The notes under the pieces are model-generated. The model searched no databases and was not told where the DNA came from. It saw only the letters and a list, made by a program, of their open reading frames with translations. Positions 16,849-23,540 of a stretch of 45,083 nt of DNA are shown here, one piece after another. The DNA comes from a bacterium. Its GTDB lineage: Bacteria > Patescibacteriota > Saccharimonadia > Saccharimonadales > UBA4665. How positions within the stretch are numbered: position 1 is the first letter of the stretch; each line of letters starts with the position of its first letter. The translations under genes were made by a program, and so were the position numbers. The stretch spans positions 1-45,083 of the forward strand of contig JAKBGO010000004.1 of assembly GCA_021833065.1 (NCBI GenBank), written 5' to 3'.

Positions 16849-17850
16849 ATGTCTTACGAAAATTTTGAATCCATTCAAAATAGGAATTTTAAATACAATA
16901 TCATTTTTAACGAAGTATCGATTAAAGTCGACAGTGAACATGAGTTCCAAGGAGGTAATCTTCTAGATTTTGCAAATGAGATTACTGGAGCAAAAATAAA
17001 TTTCGATAGCTCAGTTTTACCCGATGGAATAATCGAGTATCTAGTTTCTGATGATATTGGCATCGAATACGATAATAACGAAAAGAAATTAAAAATTATT
17101 GGGCCCGTAGATTTATTCGGAACTGGAAGAGCTATCTCTTACATCGCTCAATACATGGCAGAATGTTTTAGAGCAGAGAACTCGGGAAGACTACTTGTTC
17201 ACTCTGCCGCCGTGAAACATCCTGAGCAAGAGAAATCATATCTAATGTTTGGAGATAAGGGATCTGGAAAAACGACTATTGCATTAAGATTATGTCACCA
17301 ATTCGGTTACGATCTAATAGGTAATGATCAAGTAATTGTTGGAGAGAAAAACGGCACCCTTATTACGAGCATCGGTAATCAATGGTTCGACGTTAGGAAA
17401 ACTTCATTCAATTCAGACCCATATGTGAATAATCTCTTAAACTACTTAAAAATTGATGACCCTACCAAAGCCAATTGGAATACAAAATTTAGAATTTATC
17501 CGGATTCATTAGGAATTGAAGTCTCAGAAAAAGATCTACCGTTAAAAAAAATGTTTCATATTCGGATAGATGGCACTCAAAAAAAAATACATATTTCACC
17601 GTGGAAAGGGATTCAAAGAAACCTTATATTGCACGAATATTTTGGTAGACACATAACTGGACAATCCACTCCATTTCAAGATGACAGTGGAAATTATTTA
17701 GGATCATTACCTTTAATCAATACAGTTATGGCCCTAAAGACACGGGATAGGATAGTAAAAACAGTTATGGGCCAGGGAGTAACAGAAATATTCTCTCCTT
17801 CAAGTGAAGAGGCCGCAAAATATATAGCTGAGTCTGGAGATGAATTTTGA
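16849..17850 (+). CDS. HPr-kinase-like P-loop protein
   Basis: This is a 333-aa protein with a P-loop GDKGSGKTT (residues 135-143). Preceding LLVHSAAVKH and following YDLIGNDQVIV match the layout of HPr-kinase/phosphorylase-type C-terminal domains (histidine-bearing strand, Walker A, then an acidic pair). Related stand-alone kinases occur in natural-product and peptide-modification clusters. A short N-terminal region of ~110 aa replaces the usual HprK N-domain. No PTS gene is seen in the window, which argues against a role in HPr regulation. The gene is sandwiched between SAM synthetase and glycosyltransferase with near-zero spacing, so the substrate may be the pathway intermediate or a sugar. 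Confidence 0.7.
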   Translation: MSYENFESIQNRNFKYNIIFNEVSIKVDSEHEFQGGNLLDFANEITGAKINFDSSVLPDGIIEYLVSDDIGIEYDNNEKKLKIIGPVDLFGTGRAISYIAQYMAECFRAENSGRLLVHSAAVKHPEQEKSYLMFGDKGSGKTTIALRLCHQFGYDLIGNDQVIVGEKNGTLITSIGNQWFDVRKTSFNSDPYVNNLLNYLKIDDPTKANWNTKFRIYPDSLGIEVSEKDLPLKKMFHIRIDGTQKKIHISPWKGIQRNLILHEYFGRHITGQSTPFQDDSGNYLGSLPLINTVMALKTRDRIVKTVMGQGVTEIFSPSSEEAAKYIAESGDEF

Positions 17851-18938
17851 TGATTGCTATTGGCATACCCACACTTAATGAGGCAGACAATATTGCGAAA
17901 CTAGTAAAAAAGATTGAAAAAAGCGCAATTGAGCTTTCGATAAATATCATAATAATCAATTCTGATAGCTGCAGTGAAGACAACACATCAGCAATGTTTA
18001 AAAAAACGAAGACCAAATTTCAAAAAATATCCCTTAACTCTCAAAGAATTGGTAAAGGATATAACATTAAAAATATACTGGATTATATAGCCGCTCGGAA
18101 AGATATTTCGTATTGTTTACTTGTTGATGGTGACGTAAAATCATTCGAAACTGAATGGTTAAAAAAACATATTGATGCAAGCAACAATAAGGCTGATTTT
18201 GTCATCCCGAACTATTCAAGATACACAATTGAAGGTAATACCACAAACCACTTTGTTTACCCCTTGTTATTTTCACTCACTCTAGGAAATGCTCCCTACC
18301 AGGGTATTGCTGGAGATTTTGGCCTATCAATTAAATTTATAAAGCTTTTAGAAAACCTTAATTGGCCGGATTCTGCCTATGGATATGGAGTTGATATATT
18401 TTTAACATTACAAGCGATATTTAAGAAAATGAACGTCATGGAAGTGGAACTTGGTAAGAAAATACATAAACCAAGTTTTAATAAAATGATTAATATATTC
18501 AAAGAGGTAGCAACTAGTTATTATGATTTTAGAAAATCTGTTGATATAAAAATTTCAGACCAGTTTTTCGTGACAACTGTTAATAACATTAATTTATTAA
18601 AGTCTAAGCCCTTGATAAATCAAGACATTGAGGATAGAGAGAGAACTGCTATTAAGCTATTAAACCACAATATACGAAACGGTATTCAAATAATAAATTC
18701 ATCAACTTTAGATTATAGTATAGATATTAATACCTGGGTAAATATTATATTAAAACATGAGGAAAGTATCGATCACTATACTTCTGAAGAACTTTCTGAT
18801 TCAATTACTCCATACTATCTTTTAAGAGTAATAACTTTCTTAAAAGAAAAAAACGATCCACAAAAAACTGAAAAAATTATTAGGCAAACAGCACAAAGTC
18901 TATTAACTGGATTGGAGAAAAAATATGTTTACAGTTGA
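17850..18938 (+). CDS. GT-A fold glycosyltransferase (GT2/GT81/GT78-like)
   Basis: This is a 362-aa glycosyltransferase with a nucleotide-sugar-binding GT-A domain. It starts MIAIGIPTLNEADNIAKLV, has a DGD metal-binding motif (93-95 in LLVDGDVKS) and an acceptor region APYQGIAGDFGLS and YGYGVDIFL. That region resembles retaining enzymes such as glucosyl-3-phosphoglycerate or mannosylglycerate synthases. No transmembrane segment is evident, suggesting a soluble enzyme working on a small acceptor. The start is ATG 17850, whose A is the last base of the upstream TGA, so translation is coupled; the track used TTG 17847. The gene overlaps the methyltransferase by 14 nt. Family is fairly sure; donor and acceptor are unknown. 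Confidence 0.85.
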   Translation: MIAIGIPTLNEADNIAKLVKKIEKSAIELSINIIIINSDSCSEDNTSAMFKKTKTKFQKISLNSQRIGKGYNIKNILDYIAARKDISYCLLVDGDVKSFETEWLKKHIDASNNKADFVIPNYSRYTIEGNTTNHFVYPLLFSLTLGNAPYQGIAGDFGLSIKFIKLLENLNWPDSAYGYGVDIFLTLQAIFKKMNVMEVELGKKIHKPSFNKMINIFKEVATSYYDFRKSVDIKISDQFFVTTVNNINLLKSKPLINQDIEDRERTAIKLLNHNIRNGIQIINSSTLDYSIDINTWVNIILKHEESIDHYTSEELSDSITPYYLLRVITFLKEKNDPQKTEKIIRQTAQSLLTGLEKKYVYS

Positions 18939-19773
18939 TGAAAAATTAGCACTTGATGTTTTTAACAATGGTGCGGCGTCTTGCTTGAATTCTATTATTG
19001 ATTGCAAAACCTACCACTTTGTTAGACCAATCCTTAGAATAATAAACGCTGTTTCATCACCGTATTCTCATTTTGATTTTTACGAAAAAGTGATCACTCA
19101 ATCTTTCTCTTCAAAGAAAAACCCAAATATACTTATAAGCGGTGCAGCAGATTATTCGTGGATTATTAAAAACTCCCCATTACTGAGGGCTATCAATAAA
19201 TTTAATAATAAAAACATTAAAATTAAAATAATAGATGCCTGTATGACTCCTCTAATATTTAGTTTAAAGGCATCCAAATATTTAAATAACATCACAGTTA
19301 GCTTTGAGACCTTAGATATTCCGCATAAGACTCTCAATAATCAAAAATACGATATGATAATCACAGATGCGTTTTTAACGCAATTCAGGAGCAAAATTGA
19401 AAGATTAAAAATCTTAAAATCATGGAGAGAAATGCTGAGTGATACAGGAGTTGTGATTACAACGGCTCAAATATCCAGTGGATTATCTACTCGAAATTCA
19501 CATACAACAAATAAATTTATAGAGAATACAATGCAGCTTTTTGATTCTAGCGTATTTCCTGATTCTCTGAACATAAATCGTAGCGAATTCGAAAAAATTG
19601 TTTTAGAATATGCTACTCCAACTAAAAGCAGAGTCTACAAAAGTGAAGAAGAGCTGGTAAACGAAATATTGATTTCAGGTTTAAAAATTAAAAATATATA
19701 TAATAATAAAATATACTCTGAAAGTAGCAAAAAAACACTTGATTATAGAGAATTAGTTTTATCGATAAAATAA
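18925..19773 (+). CDS. Class I SAM-dependent methyltransferase-like protein
   Basis: This is a 282-aa protein with a Rossmann-like methyltransferase layout. NILISGAADYSW replaces the glycine-rich motif I, IKIIDACMTPL gives the acidic residue at the end of strand 2, KYDMIITDAFLTQF corresponds to motif IV, and WREMLSDTGVVITTAQ to post-motif helix and strand. Motif I is degenerate (SGAAD rather than GxGxG), so activity should be tested. The start ATG 18925 has GGAG 7 nt upstream inside the glycosyltransferase gene. It is the last gene of the rightward operon; the next strong terminator is at 19954. The SAM synthetase three genes upstream would supply its cofactor. Confidence 0.7.
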   Translation: MFTVDEKLALDVFNNGAASCLNSIIDCKTYHFVRPILRIINAVSSPYSHFDFYEKVITQSFSSKKNPNILISGAADYSWIIKNSPLLRAINKFNNKNIKIKIIDACMTPLIFSLKASKYLNNITVSFETLDIPHKTLNNQKYDMIITDAFLTQFRSKIERLKILKSWREMLSDTGVVITTAQISSGLSTRNSHTTNKFIENTMQLFDSSVFPDSLNINRSEFEKIVLEYATPTKSRVYKSEEELVNEILISGLKIKNIYNNKIYSESSKKTLDYRELVLSIK

Positions 19774-19835
19774 AATTTCTATTCTGAGTAATCAATTAAC
19801 TACAACACACCAGAATATATTAAACTAGATTTCTA

Positions 19836-19931
19836 AAAATTTTATCTTCATCTATTAGTTTTCTTATTTCTTTTATATCTATTAATATATCTTCGTTTAA
19901 GATTATATTAAGGAACTGCCTCTCGAGCCAG
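19836..19931 (-). repeat. Punctuating degenerate repeat, copy A
   Basis: On the minus strand this reads WLERQFLNIILNEDILIDIK followed by EIRKLIDEDKIFRNLV and a stop. It is the best-preserved of four related sequences (also at 23378, 26721 and 29374). The upstream part of the 69-aa track ORF runs through a terminator hairpin and is not credible coding sequence, so I treat it as a remnant of the 3' end of a lost gene or a dispersed element. Confidence 0.6.
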
Positions 19932-19953
19932 ACCAAGCAGTGAAAAAGGGTGG

Positions 19954-19978
19954 CCGGGTTCCTAGACCCGGTTTTTTT
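19954..19978 (+). terminator. Rho-independent terminator
   Basis: The stem CCGGGT (19954-19959) and ACCCGG (19966-19971) enclose the loop TCCTAG and are followed by seven T (19972-19978). It lies 180 nt after the methyltransferase stop and is the first clear terminator of the rightward biosynthetic operon. Confidence 0.85.
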
Positions 19979-20207
19979 ATTATAATCAAAGTACCTCTTA
20001 TCTGTTAGACGGTTCGAATCCAGTTCCATTACTTTGAATTATGCCATGTTATCGATGAACCGAGAAATAAACCTGTATGTACTTGTTTGTCTCTATTGTT
20101 TGGTTCTAGGAATGACCGATTAGCCTTGATGATTGAACTGGTGAAAAAGCAAACGGGTTTCGCGAGCTATTATTCATTTATAGCGATAGTTTTAGCTTAA
20201 AAAGTTT
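19979..20207. other. Non-coding stretch with tRNA T-arm-like and inverted sequences
   Basis: I see no gene between the terminator and the metallophosphoesterase. An inverted pair TCAAAGTA (from 19986) and TACTTTGA (from 20030) encloses GGTTCGAATCCAGTTCC, which looks like a tRNA T-loop but has no complete tRNA around it. A related string GGTTCTAATCCAGTCCC occurs at 21454. These could be tRNA or attachment-site remnants, or chance. Confidence 0.3.
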
Positions 20208-20849
20208 CTATTTTAAATACGTCTTTGAGAATTTATTGCCATTAGTAATCTCTAATACTGAGCCGTCACCAAAACTACTACCGTCGGGAAACGTAGAGAA
20301 TGTATCTATACACCACACATTATGTTTAACTTCATGACAGGTTTTGGAAGGAGTGTGTCCAAATACCTGAGGTATATTTTTGTATGTCGTATTACTATTT
20401 GGTCGCGCCCAGATAGGACTTGAGTTATTCCATAACCCAATAACATCTTCTGAACCAGACCACTCATTAGTTATCCCAGCATGAGAATAAGATACGTCAT
20501 CGATTTTGATAATAACAGGTAGGCTAATCAACCACTCTTTGAGATCTTTATTTTCAGGTATATCGATTAAGATGTGAGTTGTTGGATTATAACCAGTCTG
20601 AAATGATGGTGTATCGTGAACATAAATATAATCATGGTTTCCCATAACGAGCTCAACCTTGCCCTGATTTTTAGCCTGCAAATTTTTTAGCGCCTTCCAA
20701 GTACTTATGGTATTTTGCGGACTGGCACTAAAGTCATCCGCATAATCGCCACAAAAAATTACCTTATCGTAGTCTTTGATAACATTTGTAATTTTATCGA
20801 TAAGCCAGATTTTGGTATGAACATCGCCAATTGCCAATACTTTCGCCAT
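20208..20849 (-). CDS. Calcineurin-like metallophosphoesterase
   Basis: This is a 213-aa phosphoesterase of the calcineurin-like family, hydrolysing phosphomonoester or diester bonds with a di-metal centre. The motifs run in order: AIGDVH (residues 6-11), FCGDYADD, VMGNHDY, SYSHAGIT and VFGHTPS. I use the ATG at 20849 (MAKVLAIGDVH), which lies one base after the stop of the toxin gene; the longer track ORF only reads backwards into that gene. It forms an operon with the upstream toxin-antitoxin pair. It may be a passenger gene or take part in RNA or nucleotide handling linked to the toxin. The substrate cannot be told from sequence. Confidence 0.9.
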   Translation of the reverse strand: MAKVLAIGDVHTKIWLIDKITNVIKDYDKVIFCGDYADDFSASPQNTISTWKALKNLQAKNQGKVELVMGNHDYIYVHDTPSFQTGYNPTTHILIDIPENKDLKEWLISLPVIIKIDDVSYSHAGITNEWSGSEDVIGLWNNSSPIWARPNSNTTYKNIPQVFGHTPSKTCHEVKHNVWCIDTFSTFPDGSSFGDGSVLEITNGNKFSKTYLK

Positions 20850-20850
20850 G

Positions 20851-21192
20851 CTAACCGCGCAATTTGCGTATGCGTTCCCGTACCGATTCCTGATACTGAG
20901 CAGGATCTTGCATCTGATGGTAGGCACGAACAGCAATAACCTCATAACGATCATCATCCACAAGATAAATAATTGCGACTTTGTGATTATTCATCTGCAC
21001 TTTTCGGACATCTGGATCTTCTTTAAACAATGCATTAGCACGGGGGAGGTTTTCTAAGTTAGCTACAGTTTCCATAGCTTCATCAAAAAACTTTGTGGCA
21101 GATTCTGCATCAACTAATTCTTCATAAAATGCCATTAGTTCAGCAATATCATTCTCGGCGTCTTCTGTAAGATTGACGCTATACTTTTGCAC
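20851..21192 (-). CDS. ParE/RelE-family toxin
   Basis: This is a 113-aa protein of the ParE/RelE toxin fold. N-terminal YSVNLTEDAENDIAELMAFY is the usual first strand and helix, followed by RKVQMNNHKVAIIYLVDDDRYEVIAVRAYHQ, with the strand pattern and basic residues of ParE-type plasmid-stabilisation proteins. GTG 21192 is preferred over the track TTG 21198: AGGAG sits 7 nt before the GTG but only 1 nt before the TTG. The start overlaps the antitoxin gene by 14 nt, a standard antitoxin-first arrangement. RelE-type members cut mRNA and ParE-type members poison gyrase; this sequence is closer to ParE in pattern, but the target is not certain. Confidence 0.85.
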   Translation of the reverse strand: MQKYSVNLTEDAENDIAELMAFYEELVDAESATKFFDEAMETVANLENLPRANALFKEDPDVRKVQMNNHKVAIIYLVDDDRYEVIAVRAYHQMQDPAQYQESVRERIRKLRG

Positions 21193-21343
21193 CAGCAAGC
21201 TCCTGATATTTCTTTAGAATATCTTCCTTGGCTTGGATAAGTGGTATACGATTTTTAGGTTTTTTAGCTAATTTAATACGTCGATCCAACTCAAGTTGAA
21301 ACTCTTTACTGTTTTCATCGACGTTAATGACTTTGCTTCTCAT
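21179..21343 (-). CDS. Small antitoxin partner of the ParE/RelE toxin
   Basis: This 54-aa gene is too short for the track. It runs from ATG 21343 to a TAG at 21181-21179, overlapping the toxin start by 14 nt. The translation MRSKVINVDENSKEFQLELD continues into a basic helix with IKLAKKPKNR and ends YQELAGAKV. Size, position before the toxin and the mixed acidic/basic pattern fit an antitoxin, possibly of a minimal type lacking a classic DNA-binding domain. No family can be assigned by eye. The small gene contains AGGAG for the toxin, so the two are translationally coupled. Confidence 0.7.
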   Translation of the reverse strand: MRSKVINVDENSKEFQLELDRRIKLAKKPKNRIPLIQAKEDILKKYQELAGAKV

Positions 21344-21461
21344 AATTGTTTTATTATATCACATTTGTCTCAGTAAATATACTCAAAAACATCACAAATA
21401 ACGGATATAATCTAACCTAAAACAGGCTTAAAATTTAAGCGCTAATTAAGTTTGGTTCTAA

Positions 21462-21662
21462 TCCAGTCCCCCGGAGAGATCTGGTGAGTCTGGGATTAGT
21501 TATTGTAAGGGTAATAGTCCCGGAGCTTTAGATATTTATACAAGAGGATCTTACCTCGATTTGACTAACGAGCGACTTGAATCAACAAGAGAAGAAATGC
21601 AAAGATTAGGTTTTAAACCATTATCTAAAGGCTTGGCCTCAATTCTTCACCCGATGCCCTAA
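21462..21662 (+). pseudogene. 3' fragment of an unrecognised gene
   Basis: There is an open frame of 66 codons without a start. It reads SGESGISYCKGNSPGALDIY, then RGSYLDLTNERLESTREEMQ, and ends LSKGLASILHPMP before TAA. The amphipathic, compositionally balanced peptide looks like real protein sequence, but there is no start codon or promoter, and an in-frame stop lies just upstream inside GGTTCTAATCC. I interpret it as the tail of a deleted gene in the turnover zone. The family is not recognised. Confidence 0.45.
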
Positions 21663-21757
21663 ATAAAACAGATATTTCTAGTCCCCATATTATGCTCAAG
21701 CTCTTACCCGATAAGAAGGATTTCAAATAGCTTCATCTAATGCTATAGTGGGAACAT

Positions 21758-22285
21758 ATGAACCTAATACTTTTGCCTGGCAATAGTAAAAGAAATAAAA
21801 CATGGATCGAAAATGTTGATGCGAGATTACAAAAATATTTCAAAACAACATACAGGCAAAACTATTCTCATTGGGATAAGGGTGAGCCTGAAATAGACCT
21901 TAGTTTTGAATTAGAAAAACTTAGTCAAAATGCATCTAATCTTAAACCTTATGTTGTCTTTGCCAAGTCAGTTGGTGTGATACTTGCTTTAAAAGCCATA
22001 TATGAAAATAAAATGGTAGTCTCATGGTGTCTGTTTGCAGGAATACCTCTTGAGTTAGTAAAAAATGAGAACATTGATCTCAAGAAGTGGTTAAATGCAA
22101 TTAGCTGTCCAATATATATAATCCAAAACGATTCAGACCCGGCTGGTACTTATAAAGATGTTAAGAGTTACATAAGTGATATTGATAGTCCCAGTATAAA
22201 TTTAATTGAAACACCGGGCGAGACTCATAATTATGATGACATAGATTTATTTGAAAGACTCGTAAAGGGCATTCTAAGTATCTAA
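21758..22285 (+). CDS. Small alpha/beta-hydrolase-like protein
   Basis: This is a 175-aa protein of the alpha/beta-hydrolase fold, close in size to RBBP9/YdeN-type serine hydrolases. N-terminal MNLILLPGNSKRNKTWIENV gives strand 3 and the oxyanion region. VVFAKSVGVILAL is the nucleophile elbow (AKSVG, with Ser as likely nucleophile). IYIIQNDSDPAG carries the acid and GETHNYDDI the His. The first Gly of the elbow is Ala, which is tolerated in the fold. The start ATG 21758 follows TATAGT by 8 nt, a leaderless pattern. The frameshifted Nudix gene begins 26 nt downstream. The natural substrate is unknown. Confidence 0.75.
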   Translation: MNLILLPGNSKRNKTWIENVDARLQKYFKTTYRQNYSHWDKGEPEIDLSFELEKLSQNASNLKPYVVFAKSVGVILALKAIYENKMVVSWCLFAGIPLELVKNENIDLKKWLNAISCPIYIIQNDSDPAGTYKDVKSYISDIDSPSINLIETPGETHNYDDIDLFERLVKGILSI

Positions 22286-22310
22286 TAACCTATTAAAAGC
22301 GAACAACGTA

Positions 22311-22734
22311 ATGTACAAAATGGTGAATAAACATTCAGCCGGCGGGATAGTAATAAAAAAAGGGGAAAGTACTAACTATCTCCTGGACTACAAAAAACTA
22401 TATCGCCTTTCCTAAAGGAGGGGTTGAAGACGGTGAGACAAGTGAGCTTGCAGCCGTTAGGGAAGTTCTCGAAGAAACCGGATACAAAACCAGAATTATA
22501 GCACCTTTAGGTTCATGGACTTATGAGTTTGAGGAAAACGGTGAAGATTACAGAAAAACTGTCGACTACTATCTAATGGAAATATTAGACGACAAGTTGC
22601 CAATACCCAACAGACTTTCTACTGAGAGATTTGAAAATTTATGGCTTACTATTGAAGATGCTAGGTCAAAACTAACTTTTAACGATTCGAGGGAAGCTTT
22701 AGAGTTGGCGGTGAACAGAATTAAGAACAAATAA
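22311..22734 (+). pseudogene. Nudix hydrolase with single-base frameshift
   Basis: The frame from ATG 22311 encodes MYKMVNKHSAGGIVIKKG and then breaks. One frame over, the sequence continues as KVLTISWTTKNYIAFPKGG, then VEDGETSELAAVREVLEETG, which holds a complete Nudix box, and ends ...AVNRIKNK at 22734. Removing one G from GGGG at 22362-22365 (in AAAAAAAGGGGAAAG) restores a continuous 140-aa Nudix protein. The total length then is 141 codons including stop. This is either recent inactivation by slippage in a homopolymer, programmed slippage, or a sequencing error. Nudix enzymes cleave nucleoside diphosphates linked to other groups; residues of the box are all intact. Confidence 0.9.
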
Positions 22735-22915
22735 ATTAGCTAGGAAAAAAGAAGAAAAACCGGGTCTAAATTTAAACAACATAACAGTGGTAGTTATAAG
22801 CGAATATAAATATACATATAATGATAAAGCTAAACTGTAGGATGCTTACTAGTTTCAGATCTGTTTGCTAAGACATTTTATTTGCTTATACTTATCTATC
22901 ATCGATGATATAGAT

Positions 22916-23335
22916 TTAATTAAGTATCTTTTTTTCTGGAAAGACCCAGTATTTGTACCAGAGCCAACTCCAAAAGGTAAAAAATATACCGGATATGAAG
23001 AGACCGATATAAGGAGATATACCAATTTCTTTAAGTCCATAAATCATAAGGTAGTCGAGTATAAAACCGATACTTTCAATAAATACATACCTTCCAGCGT
23101 GTCGCATCTCGCTTAAATGGATCTGATCTGAAAATGCCCATAGCCTTTGTATGACATAATTCGTACTCCAACCAATTACATCGCCGAAAATCTTGGAAAG
23201 AAACCATCCCCAGTGAAATAAACTATAACCAACAGCAAATAGTCCATATCCAACCCAGAAATATATACTACCTCCTACCAAATACTTCAAAAATCGTTTA
23301 GTATCTTTGTGTTTTAATAATGACTTAAAAGGCAT
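22916..23335 (-). CDS. GtrA-family membrane protein, copy 1
   Basis: This is a 139-aa polytopic membrane protein of the GtrA family. Four hydrophobic segments and the signature RFLKYLVGGSIYFWVGYGLF at the N-terminus identify it, with NYVIQRLWAFSD after helix 2 and WYKYWVFPEKK at the end. GtrA proteins are thought to move lipid-linked sugars across the membrane. A near-identical copy lies at 28923-29339 (about 7 differences over the first 136 residues). Both are followed upstream on the minus strand by the degenerate WLDEKF-like repeat, so a larger unit was duplicated. The small plus-strand ORF 22865-23116 is its shadow. Confidence 0.92.
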   Translation of the reverse strand: MPFKSLLKHKDTKRFLKYLVGGSIYFWVGYGLFAVGYSLFHWGWFLSKIFGDVIGWSTNYVIQRLWAFSDQIHLSEMRHAGRYVFIESIGFILDYLMIYGLKEIGISPYIGLFISGIFFTFWSWLWYKYWVFPEKKILN

Positions 23336-23377
23336 TTAATATACTATATACTACTTGAGGTTCCTTCTTTATCTATT

Positions 23378-23452
23378 CAACTTCTTAGCTCAATAATATC
23401 TACAAATAGTTCTTCGTTTACGATTATATTAATAAACTTTTCGTCTAGTCAG
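23378..23452 (-). repeat. Punctuating degenerate repeat, copy B
   Basis: The minus strand reads LDEKFINIIVNEELFVDIIE followed by LRS and stop; the Trp codon of the consensus is TGA here. It sits about 40 nt upstream of GtrA copy 1 in the same orientation and is related to copies A, C and D. Confidence 0.6.
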
Positions 23453-23505
23453 GCAATATAATTTATAATGTTTTTGACATATTTTTAATAATGTATTAAA
23501 ACTTG

Positions 23506-23533
23506 TTGATTCCACCATCAAACGGTCTATAAT
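23506..23533 (+). promoter_or_regulatory. Promoter of the ABC-F gene (leaderless)
   Basis: TTGATT (23506-23511), 16-nt spacer, TATAAT (23528-23533). The start codon at 23541 is 7 nt after the -10 box, so the transcript would begin at or next to the ATG. The track start at 23532 lies inside the -10 box and is therefore unlikely. Confidence 0.65.
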
Positions 23534-23540
23534 GTTGATT

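Noticed and set aside
19820-20029. 69-aa minus-strand ORF in the track.
   Set aside because: Its N-terminal half crosses a terminator hairpin and has no start support; only the C-terminal repeat part is meaningful.
20041-20207. Possible complete tRNA around GGTTCGAATCC.
   Set aside because: The T-stem cannot be paired over five bases and no D-arm or anticodon arm precedes; the upstream 40 nt is a terminator.
22865-23116. 83-aa plus-strand ORF over the GtrA gene.
   Set aside because: Shadow of the minus-strand GtrA gene, which has clear membrane segments and a paralogue.
22916-23335. Recoded TGA codons (code 25).
   Set aside because: Genes such as hsdS, the HPr-kinase-like gene and the methyltransferase at 43934 end naturally at TGA, and no long gene needs TGA readthrough.
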